Assembly: GCA_033964015.1 (NCBI GenBank)
Contig: CM066913.1
Coordinates: 21,289,854 to 21,353,853 of the forward strand
Length of the DNA: 64,000 nucleotides
From: Scolanthus callimorphus
Lineage: Eukaryota > Cnidaria > Anthozoa > Actiniaria > Edwardsiidae
Direction: 5' to 3'
Shown here: piece by piece, positions 1 through 12,200 of the stretch
How positions within the stretch are numbered: the stretch's first letter is position 1
Layout of the letters: each line of letters opens with the position of its first letter
Notes under the pieces: model-generated
What the model was told of the DNA's origin: nothing
The model's input: only the letters and a program-made list of their open reading frames with translations
Database searches by the model: none
Program-made: the position numbers and the translations under genes

Positions 1-251
1 TTGATAGGTCTTCATCCATTCACTTGTTACTTTGGATCCCTGTGTTGCGATAGCGCATATAACATGCACATCTCCGAGATCCACTTGAATATAGTCCCCG
101 CTATCACTGTTGCCCGATGGGGCCCAGGAGGTGGGGCTACGTAGCCTGACATTTGTCACAGAATACTTACTGGTGTATTGTGACGTGACGATCAACCTGT
201 GGTCCAGGAGGCCTCCGCCCCATCTCACACCTACAGCAGCATCTGTACATT
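1..251 (-). CDS. Discoidin domain 4, first-half exon (cut by window edge)
   Basis: Begins ECTDAAVG after the acceptor CCATTTCAG at about 252. Contains YIQVDLGDV, IATQGSK and W-M-K-T-Y before the sequence runs off the left edge. Starts in phase 1, matching the G left over from the previous exon. Confidence 0.85.
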
Positions 252-3200
252 CTGAAATGGCAACCGAGGTGATTAAGCATCAGCACACATAGCCACGAAA
301 TGCTAAACCCGCGCGCCTTTTTACCTTGGGCTTGTTGTCCCATTTAAGATCACGTTGCATTCATTTGAATATTCTTTCTTTGTTTGGGTTGATTCCATAT
401 TCATATATCCTTCGGTGCGTAGCAGAAAAACAAAGAAAGTATACTCATGGGAATGCCACGTGATCTGAAATGGGACAACATTACGCCCAAGGAAAAGAGG
501 TCTATTCCACAATGGGCCTCGCCGGAGTTGCCTATACTATGAGTATGTTTATGTACCGAGGAACCAGACATCAGTGGCATCTATTTTCAATTTTGAATAC
601 GTCATCTTTTATCCTTTCATTGACATCGCTTGCGCTTGTCGACTCTTACTCACTGGCGACATCTTTGCAAATGGAATCACTGAACGCTGGGAAGGAAGGA
701 ACGAAACAAACAAACAAACAAACAAACAAAAAACAAGGGGACTTCTACTAAAACAATTAGAATACTAGATCGTTCCTACAGTCGAATATAGGAAGAACTC
801 CCCGTGATGCTTGGTAACTCAAGTAGCCCTTTAGTTCTCCTACCTTCATAAGTCTTCGCATAGATTTCTACTCGTAAACACGATCCTCTGATGCTCCTCT
901 TTGGTAGGAACCTCACGTGGTGAACTATGAACACTTCGTGCAGAAATTGTTTGACGGTCGTTTTACCATCGAAGTTCGCTTGAAACACCTCAATAAGAAA
1001 ATAAAAAGTTCAACCAAATCGGTAAAACTAAAGCGCAAAGTAAAGCCCACGGTTAAGACTGTTTTGCAGCCTCTTTCTCTGGTAAGCCGGTCCATTACGG
1101 TGACATGCGATATTAGAGTTGTTTTATTCTCGAAATAACCATTTACTAAGCAATGCTTCATCCTGGATTTATCAAACTCAATCAAAAATACTACACTGCG
1201 ATCTTTGGAAATGGCTTCTTTCTGACTAGGCATTTTGCCATTCTGACAAAAGAAACGGCGGCTGAAAATCAGACATACACTTTTCCAAATAGGATGAAAA
1301 TACAAGAAAATGAGATTAATTGATCTCCAAGACAGATTCAGAAATGCGCGCGTTTTTTGCATCACTGCCGTATTTCAGACCACAACTACCCGTCTCTTTC
1401 CCCTCCCTCTCATAAAATCATTACTGTGCTGCAGAACAAAAAGCGCCAGTCACGCAACGCACGCGGATGAACGTTTTTAATTTACGGACCGACATTCGCC
1501 ATACATATATTTGAATTAGTTCCCTTACTTTTGTTTGCCCTTGCTCCGCGTACTTTACCCAGTTACTACCATCAGTTGAGCCTTCCAACTGGAATGTTTC
1601 CACCCAGTGGTCAGCGATGGGGTTTCCTTGGGTAGCAACAGCGCAGACCACGTGACTCAAGCCCAGGTCCACTTGCAGGTATGGAGTAAGATCGCTTGAA
1701 GCTGCGCACCATGACGGGCCAGCAGTGTAGTTCAGTCGCGCAGTTGTGGCAGGGGCCGTGCTGTTAAGTGTGGACGAGGCCTGTAATCGTGCATCGGGTA
1801 ACGTCCCACTTGCAATACCCACAGGGATGTTACAAGTTAGCGGTGAGCCTGTAACGATAGAAGTAACGCCAGGATGACGATTCAGGTTTTTAATAAGATA
1901 TGATGAGCAGTTTAAACGTTTGTCAATGAAAGCAGTTGCAGCGTTAAATCATGTGCCTTTTACGCAGAAATACTTCTGTGTCAGAGGAAAGAATTAGCTT
2001 TTTCTCATTTATCCCTTCTTTTGTTACGCTGATAGTTATTAAATGCCTACACCTGCACGTCCTTTTACTTAAAGATTCTGGGCGCACGCGCATTACTTTT
2101 TAATTCAATTCCGCATTGCTCTTCTGTTACGCATTTCACTTCTGTTGCGCATATAATAATAATAATAATAACAATAATAATAATAATAACGGATTCGCAC
2201 ATTGGGCACATCCACGAGGTGGCTCTTCGTCCCGTGCGTCTGTGAAGTGTTTAGTTAGACCTGAAGACCTGTATCAGCATCCCAGGGTTCTTTTACTTCC
2301 CCCTCGAATTGGATATGTGAGGGGAGGGAGACGGGACCTCGGTTTATTGTCTCATCCGAAAAACTAAGGAAACACAAGCTTTTACAGCCCACAATGAAGC
2401 CTAAGCTCTTTTCACGGCAGGAAAGAAGAGAAAGAATTTCCACGTCCCTGCCGGGAATCGATCCCGGGTTACAGCGGTGAGAGGCGAGCGCCGTACCGCT
2501 GCGCCACCCATGCTTCCCAAGTTGGGCATTTCACTTCTGTTACGCATTTCACTTCTGTTACACAGTACACTTTTGTTACGCCAGGGGCCCTTAAATAGGG
2601 GCGTCCCTCGCTAGTATTGCCTTATTGATAAGGCATTTTGACAGACCTAGTTATTTTTAGAACAGTTTTACCGCTAAATTTGTAAAGCTTTTGTTTTACT
2701 AGCCAATCAAATTCGTTTTATTAGTAGCTTTACAGATGCCTCTTATTTGTAAGCGATATGCACGTGCAAGCACTGATTTCTTGTTGTTCTCTGCTATTGT
2801 TATGCTAAATATACGTGACCGCAGCGGCATAGGGACAATATAAATACCAATCTAAAAATAACTAGGTCTGTCAAATAATAATAATAATAAAACTGCCCTG
2901 CAATGATAGGCCTGTCAGGCAAGTCACTATATATCTGAGAGAAGACCCCATAGGTAAGCGTGAGCTCGACGTTACAAGAATAGAAATTCATCCGTGGGGC
3001 TGCGCTTCGCGCACATGAATATTAGAATATTAATAACTTCATCATTTGCGGCGCGCAGTTGTGCGCATTAATGATATAACCTTGTTGGTTGAGGAGCCTA
3101 TCAATAGAAGCTTTCATTTAATCTATATAGTTGAGGTAGCGTACTTCCTGGGCTCCTGACAGGCTTTGTTTACTATACCGTACACAAAACATGTTCATCT

Positions 3201-6200
3201 ACCCTTTCTCTGAGGCTTGATGAAATGCGTTTGTCAAAATTCGCGCAACGGAAGGCATGCGACCTCCTTTTCTGAAAAATGTAAAAACGTCTGCAGGACT
3301 AGGTCATTAGGGGACGGGAGAGGTGGGATCACGTTAATCATTGTACTTATAGAGGGAAGATCACTGCACATTTCCCGTGTATTACCTAAACTCCTCACGT
3401 AAATAATCGAGGCGACATAATAATAACCGCGGTTCCTTAGCTTTGACAGAAGTAAGAAAAAAGTGTTTCTGCTATTAAGAATAATGAAAGAGACATTGCA
3501 TCACTCGGACAATAGTCTATCTGACAGGTTTTTCAGAAATAAATTACATGGGGGAGGGTCCCAATTTTTTCGCCTACGACTGGGGGAGGGTCACATTTTT
3601 TTTGTTATGTTCAAGGGGTGGGTCCTATTTTTTTAGCCTTGTTTGAAAAAAATGGGAGCCCTCCCCCCCGGTAAATAATGACACAACCCTTACGCACTAC
3701 TCTTGCGCAAGCTGCCTGTGCCCGAGTTGCTTGTCGCTTAATTTCTTCGCCCATTAAAATTTATGATTATGTCGAGGCGTTAATTTTGCGCAGTGAGTTT
3801 GCTCCATTTAAATCTACCAACTTCATCTATAATGTAGAAAATGTATTCGAAATCCGTTCACCGTAATCCCGGGACCAAAAAGTAAATCAAAAATTATCAG
3901 AGGCTCAGAAATATGAGCCCATGAAATGATATGATAATCTATAGCAGTTGTTTTTTGCAGTATTTTACATCCAGAACAATCCAAACATAACATTGTAACA
4001 TCAGCAGTACAGCACAGAGTCCTTCATTCATCCCAAACAAATAAACATGCTTTGGGTCTCTACCAATTAAAGTTATAAAATAACGGTACCAATATTCAAA
4101 AACTATCGCACTGAAGATAATATATTATCGTAAGGAAGTTGATAAAAATTCAAAACCAAGTTAAAACTCGGTACTTACGATCACACCCAAAGAGCTCAAT
4201 ACGGACGCAAATCGCTGAGTTCCATGTTTGAGGATTTATTCTGATATACCGTGCGCTGATTGGTGGAGACAATCGATTGGCTTTGACCTCATTTCTTCCT
4301 TTATTACCGACAAATACCTGAAATAAATTCAAACGCTAATAATCGCTAAACCAATCGCCATTGAAACAGCAGAGTTGCGCTCCAAACTCTAGTCCCACAT
4401 TTTGTGGAAGATTCATGCAGCTCAGCCTGATTTTCATCTGCTACGGTACCTGGTCCAAGGTGAAGTTTCCGTGTTTTCAAACAAAGTTTAAGTCGTATTT
4501 GGGTTCTTTCAATGGTAGTTCGTTTTACATCAGTTATTCTAGTCTTGCTCTGTTTCGTGCTGAAACTTCACCCTGGGGACACTCACTAGGATTCTCAATT
4601 CTATCAGTCAAAAACGTCAGTCCCAAAGGCGGAACTTCGGGGCCTCCAGCAGGATTTGTTCCGGAACGAGATCGCGTTAATCGTCTTCCCTTGAATAATA
4701 CGATTTTGTTCCGTAACTAATCCTGCTGCCAATGAGAAGGCGCTAAATTCACCATTCAATGATAGGAGGCCCAAAGCTCCGCCTTTGGACTGACGTGTTT
4801 GATGGATAAAATTAGAGACCTTACGCAGCGAGGACGGCAACGAGGACGGCAACGAGGACGGCAACGAGGACGACGGCGTTTCACTGAACTTTGTCTTTGA
4901 ACTTTGAACTTCGTTCATATTTCTCAATATGCAACAACAATTTGGAATTCACCGCTGCATTTCAACTTTGATAACAGCAAATTGACACCCAGCTGCAATC
5001 GTGTCAAACACAATTTTGAAAACATCGGTAGCCGCACTCACGTTCTCGTCAGAACGCAAAACAAAACAGTTTCACGTCCTAGTTCTGACAAAAACGGTTG
5101 AAATGCATTTGTTTTTATACGTTTGCACGTGCGCGCTTTGTGTTCTGTAATAAAGTACATTGTTCTTTGGCGTTTTCGTCCTCGTTGCCGTCGTCGCGGC
5201 GTGAGGTCTCTATTGAGACCCCGTCCACACTACACCATTTTCAAACGAAAACGGATACCTTTTGCTCCGGAAACGGCTATCGCCACACTACAACGCCGAA
5301 AACGAATCACAGAAAACGGCGAAAACAATATGAAAACGATAAGTGTGGACGGAAATCTTTTTGAAAACGGAGCGAAAAGTATCCGTTTTCGTTTGAAAAC
5401 GGTGTAGTGTGGACGGGGTCTGAGAATCCTAGTGAGTGTCCCTAGGGTGAAGTTTCAACAAGAAACAGAGCAATACTAGAATCACTGAGGCAAAGCGGAC
5501 TACCACTAAAATAACCAAAATACGACTGAACTTGGCTCGAAAACACGGAAACTTCACCCTGGGACCAGGTACCGTTACGGTAGAATACTTACACTTTCTA
5601 GAAATAGGTTTCTACTAAATGTTATCAATAATAATAATAATAGCTTTACAGCATTATGTGACGTCAATGCTCTTACAATATGAGATGAAAATATGATAAA
5701 TAAATTAAATGAAAAATCTATCGTTATTAATGTTGAGATGGATCAGAGTAAAATGGGTGGTCCAGGCCATAACCGTAAACCTTAATTTTTTTGGGCGGGA
5801 GGTTAGTTTTACCCCTAAATGGCACCAAAAAGGGTGGGGTTTAGTTGATTTTGACCCCTAAATAGGCTCGAGTCGATTGTGCTAGTAAAACTGGCATATT
5901 ATGCTAGTAGCACTGCTCGTTTTTTATCCAAATTACTACTACTTTTTTACTATTATGCTCGACAAGAAATGGGCAAAACAGTAAGAAAGGTGAGTTTTAT
6001 TAACCTTTTATATTAATAAATCTCTTAGATGAGATAAGTAATACTGTGCGGGCTGCTTTAGTGGTTTTAAGTATCCGATCTCTAGCACTGTCAGCTCTTT
6101 TGGGTCCTTGCAAGACCTGAAAGTTCTCGGGCTCTGCTTCGGGGGTGGAGGACGCCATTTTGTCACGTTGTCACACCTCCGGTTCCGGTTCTTCCCAACA

Positions 6201-9200
6201 AAAAACTAAAAAAACTATCCCACCTAGGCCCTAGACATCGCCGACCGTTTATTTGGAGAGCTTATAATTATGTCTGGAGTCAATTTATCATTTACGATAA
6301 GGGATATTTGAGCCTGGTTTTAGCACTTCCGGTCTTCAAAATACAAATTATGCTAGCATTGCTTTTTGACAAAAAATCTAAAAATTATGCTCGTTTTGAG
6401 AAATTATGCCAAAATTATGCTAGCACAATCGACTCGAGCCTACCCCTAAAAGGTACCAACAAGTGTGATATTGACGAAACCATTGTTGCTTGGTTTGCTA
6501 GAACGGTCCCCTAAAAGGTACTAAAGGCCTGGTGTTAACCCCCAAAAGGTACGACGAACACCCCGCCCTCAAATTAGGGGAGTCCCCCTTACTCCCCCCT
6601 CGCCCCCACGGAGCTCGAGGATCCATATCCTACGCAGAAACGGCCCGGAAAATTGAGCCCGAGCCTCGCATGCATCTCTTAAAACTTACCTTCTTTTGCG
6701 ATGAGCCGCTTTTGAAGTCTTCCCAAATCATGCCTCCTGGACTGTAACTAATAGAATATGTCGAGACCCACTTATCGGACGTCGGGTCCCCCTGTGTGGC
6801 TATGGCCGTAACCTTGACAACGCCCCCAAGGTCAACTTGAAGATATTGGGTGACGGAGGATGTGGAGCTGCACCATGTTGAGCCGCCATACAGACGGCCA
6901 GCGGATGCGACGTGATTGCTATCTTCAGAGGATGACGTCATCCTTCTGTTAGATATGCCAAAATTTTGGATACCCAATGGATGATCGCAATCTACATTAG
7001 AGAAAATGGCATGATAAAGAAACTGAAGTGAGAGGTAAAAAAGTAAAAACTCACATGAAATAAATAAAATATTTCACCGTCGAAAAAGGTAAAAAGACCG
7101 TTACCCCTATAAAGTGAAAAGTGCCCATTTCAAATTTTCTTATTATATTAGAGAGAACATGCGAGAAAGTGTGGGCTAATGAGCCTTTTGCCACACAGCA
7201 TTCCACTTATTTTTAAAAACCAGAGCCTCCAATCCGTTAATCCGTTCTTCGGAATAGTAATTATTTGATCTCCGAGCATTTTTATGACATTTTTCAAGAG
7301 CAAAATTTCTTTGGAGGCAAGATGCTCATTAGCCCACATGTTCTCTGAATTTTCCGCAATACGCTCATAATTCGAATGACGAACGCAAAACTCTCTAATT
7401 ACGCTTCAGTCGCCAGGCCCTATTTAAATGTCTTTATGTAGCTCCGTTACACTTGCTGCTGATTTTCACTATTGCTAAGGTGACTCAACGAAAAGTCCAA
7501 GCGTGTTTTTTTTTTTTTTTTTTAATATAAATTCGGTCATAACTTTTGTATCAAACTTGGAGGACAGTAGGAGGAATCTTTTAGCAATAGTTTAGCATAT
7601 TTCGATCTTTATTTGTGTTAATACTTTTAATGATATCACAGCTACAATGGACCCCCGTGCTTCTTTTTAAACATCTCTAAAACGAAACTTTGCTATCACT
7701 TTTGCACGAAATTTTATATTAATGCTCAATTTAATTTGCCTCAGATATTTAGAAAAAACAGGCTTGGACTTTTCGTGGAGTCATATGTAAACATTGACGT
7801 CACAAGATATCTGCCTATAGAGGATTTCAGATGAAACAAACAAAACAAAACCACTAGCCACTAGGAACGAAACCACACGTTAATAAACCAGTAAGGTGCC
7901 AAAGAAAGTCAGCCTTGTGTTTAGTCATGACGTGAACAATGGCGCGTTTTAATTTAGATCGGGGCAATTTTGTTGGCTGAAAGACGAAAGACTTCGCTCT
8001 AGACCAGTAGTAATGGGGTTGACTAAAAGCAAATCTGGCCTATTTTCGACGGCACTTGGAGCAAAATTTTTGATTCACTGAGAATAAATAAATCAGTAAA
8101 TGAAAAAGATCTTGTCTTTGGACGTCTTTACTCTTTTACCTGTTGGTTGTCCATAAAGCTCCACGCGTAAAGCTTTGTACGATTTGAACTTTGTGGGGAT
8201 GAACTTTACAAACCGTGCCTGCATCACTTTGGTTAATGTATGTGTGACGAGTGAGTTCTGGTCGGTGTTGCCTGAAAAGAGCTGTCAAACAGAAAGGAAT
8301 CAAGCGTTAATAACTTATATCCCAAGATTTACAGCAGATTTCAGGTCAGTTTAGAAAGTAAGTTAGACTTTCATTTTCAACATGATCCTATTTACTGAGG
8401 TTATGAAGCTTTGTTTAGTCAGCCAATGAGGATGCGAAGAAAAATCAAAACTGCAGTATTGGTTCTCATTACTTAAATCTCAGCGAAATCGCACGAATCT
8501 ACAAAGGATAAGTAGCCGGGATTTCCTTTAGGACATACACCGGTCTAATCATGAGTCATCCTCGCGCGCCAGGGTCCTCCCCTCACCTCCCCTCCTTTTC
8601 CTGTCCCCTGGGGGAGGTGAGGGGAGGATTCTGGCGCGCGAGGATGATCATGAGTCTGTCATTCCTAATGCAAACGAGCTTTGACAATATAGTTTCCTCA
8701 CCTGCATTAGGAACGGCTTACGATAAGATCGGCGTATGTCTCAGGCCTAACCTCTCTGATACTGACCTTATCAGTTTGGTTTTCTTGGTACGTTACCCAG
8801 TTTGACCCATCCTCTGATGTTTCTATCTTGTATTCTGTTGTCCACTCCGTAGCTTGCTTATTTCCTTTTGTCCCGAGACCGCATAACTTATACACGCTTC
8901 CAAGATCAATTTGTAAAAAGTCATCTCCACCATTACCTGAAGGCACCCAGCTAGGACCGCTTGTGAGTCTGGCGAAGTGGCATTTATAGCGAGAGTTGAA
9001 TTCAGTTGTACATGTGAAGCGGTGATGAGGGAAGCGTCCAACATCTTGAAGTCCAAGAGGCTGGTCTATACATCCTGATACAGAAGTACAACCTAATCCC
9101 GTCAGCGATCGAGTCGTTTTCAAATCAAACGGGGCAGGCGGTCATCAAATGAGGTAAGTGTTTGAAAATATAATATACACATGCTTATCAAATTGAACTA

Positions 9201-12200
9201 TTGAAGGGATTAGGCCGCTTTCGAGAAATAGAAAGTAAATAGTAACTGCTAGAAGACGCTGATCTTTTTTTTTCTTTATCAAAAACGTCTTCAACACCGA
9301 CTCGAATCTCACATCAGAAAAATATGAAATTTACTACAATCATTGCTTCGCACTGGGAATGTTCAAAACCATTCTCGAACCCAGAGCTCCCCAGGTCGTA
9401 ACCTCGTGGTGGAGGCTCTCGTGATAGCCACTGACGCATGCGCGACGCTTAGTACAGAGTCCCTGAGAGAAAGACCTTTCAGCGCATGTTCCAGCACTCA
9501 AAATCAACCAATGAGCGACGGCCCTGAAATGGATGTCCCCAGAGCCTCTCCTGCGAGCAGACGAGCTCTGGGTACGAGAATGGTTCAAAACATGGTCTAA
9601 TCATTGCTTTTTTTGTGGTCCACCAATCAAGCCACTTGGGGAAATCAGGTTCTTGCCTTGATCAGGGAACGTCTGGCGACTGGAAAAGGACCTGATTGGC
9701 TTAGATAGTTTGTCTGGCGGTACACATTCCGAAATCACAAACCAAAAGCGATGTTTTAAAAATACGTAGCGCAAAAACACGTTTTTATTTGTAACATCAT
9801 TAAAAATAGAAAATACCAAGAGTTCTAAGAGCTTTTAGATGATACATGATACATGGGCATGAAGGAAAATACCTTCAATTCAGCCAGTTCAAGAACAGGT
9901 TTCTCATATCATATTCTATGTATTGTAACAGGACATGCTCACTGAAGCATCACTAGTACATTTGAATATCACCGATTCTACACCTGTTGCAGGAGATCAA
10001 AATGACTACTTGAATTAGTTTCAAAATAAACCTGTTTACTTTCGAAAAGTTGATATCGGAAACTCGACTATCGGGTATATGCATGAGCCCCTGGTATATG
10101 CAGTTTAAAAATAACGATGTGTTCCCGAAAGCTGCGGTCCTGTGTGACATGAGGCTCTTAAAATTACAAACGTAGTGAAAATGTTTGAAAACTTGACGAA
10201 GTGCATGTGATGTAGCCTGTGAAATGCGTACACCATCTGTCCTAGTTACCCAGGATGCAACAGAAAGCTCACGGTTTGCACTTACTTTAAAAATAGTGCA
10301 AATCGTAATCCTATGCCTTTATTCAGATCCTGCTAGAATTAAACTGGCGAAGAAAAGGATCTCAAGGCGCGGACGCCATGAGCTCATGGGCACGAGCCTT
10401 CATCACAGGAGTAGATGAATATTTTGTTAGATTGTAGATATTGAATCTCGCGAGATTGTGTTGTCATGGTTACAGATTAAGTCTCCGGACCGGTACAATT
10501 CCGGTACGGTACCGCCTGTTCATACGGTACCGGTACAATTCTGGCACGTTTTGCAACAGTGTTCACACAGGACCGTGCACGCCTAGCCGTGCTAAAATTG
10601 GTCCGGTACCGCAGCTCCCGTGTGAACGCGCGACGGTACCGTACCAGAATTGTACCGGTCCGGTTTTGTACCGGTCTAGTGTGAACGGGGTCTAAGAAGA
10701 CAGTTTGCTGTAATCAGCGCCGCCATCACACTGCACGCGGTGAATATTACGTTCTCACTCTCGAAGTACTAATTAACAAATGTCCTCTCACTGATTTTCC
10801 GTGGTATGTCCTCTTATATACAACCACGGAATGACGTAATAAGGTGGTCAAAATGTTGTGGACTCACGAGGCGCAGCCGAGTGGGTCCGCAGTACATTTT
10901 GACCACTTTATTACGTCATTTCGTGGTATATAAGTGGACGTACCACGGAAAAACAGAGGACATTTCTTTTATACCACAACAAAAAGGCAAAAATAAATAC
11001 AAAAACAGCGCGAGCGCGCGCAGCCAAACGGTGTTATACCATAACAGTTAAAGGCCCATCACCAACCGGGAGCCTTTGCGCCCAGTTTTCTTTTGTTTTC
11101 AAATTGATCCATTGTTTTTCGGATGCTCTGATTGGCTAAGAGTCCGCAAAGGCTGTCGGTTGGTGATGGGCCTTTAACTTTCTCGCAAAACGATTGGCTG
11201 ATTTGCCGTGGGAAATAAGAGTCCATACCACTTTGCTCGCATCAGCTGGCGCGCGTGGCTCGACAACACAGGGAAACTGTTCGAATGCGCGCGCCATTTG
11301 CAACGGAGAATAATTAACAATTATTCTCCTCAGGCTCAGTGAATAGTGGCGAATAGTCCCCGAGACCGGAGGTCGAGGGGACTATTCGCCACTATTCACT
11401 GAGCCTGAGGAGAATAATTGTTTTAGTATATACTACACGGGAACACTCCAAATAATATCCGAACGACACTAAATGTGGCATTTGCCGACATTTTGTAGCC
11501 TCTTTCTGTATGCGTGACGTTTGTCACGCACGCGACATTACGTCAGACTTCACTACAAGCATTCGGCTACTGAACACATGGTGGAAACTTGCTGCTGTTT
11601 TAGAGAAGCAAAAACGCTAGAAAACACTTGTTTTAAAACCTTAATATCGACTACGATAAACGATATAAGTTTTTAGAAGGTTGCAAGGATGGATTCAAGG
11701 GATAAATTCGCATTTTGTGCCTTGGATTATGGATTGTGAAACTGCAGAGTTGCTTCGCTGAAAACACTTTGCCTTTGGTCGCCATTTCACCACCGATGGA
11801 TGACTATATTTTTCAACCTGCTGGCAGAGAAATTCAAGATTCGTTTGGAATATTCAAACAGAAATTTGGGAAATTAACCTCTTCAAACTCTGGGACAACG
11901 AGGAAGACCTTGTTCATAAAAAGAGAGACCACTTTAAATACGTTTGATGTCGGATGGCTCGTGATCAAGCGAATCAACAAGTCGACGGCAAGCTTGACTG
12001 AAATTCTCTCGTAAACTGCACTCAATGACTGGCTTCTACGATTTACTGCCCCTTTCAACCTACAGGTACATGTAACTGTTCGGCAAAGTAGATATGTTTT
12101 CGACAAAATTGCCTTAATTAATATGTTGTTGTGAATGTAAAATTCGTCTCTCAAAAGTGCCGTGAACGAATCATCGATCTCTGTGATTCCGAAGAACTGA

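Larger units (their letters stand above)
4441..5583. mobile_element. Foldback element with about 160-base arms
   Basis: Left arm 4441-4600 (TACGGTACCTGGTCC, GTGAAGTTTCCGTG, CTAGGATTCTCA) is the imperfect reverse complement of 5424-5583. Three other inverted-repeat elements are packed between the arms (4616-4795, 4814-5211, 5216-5421). Confidence 0.8.
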
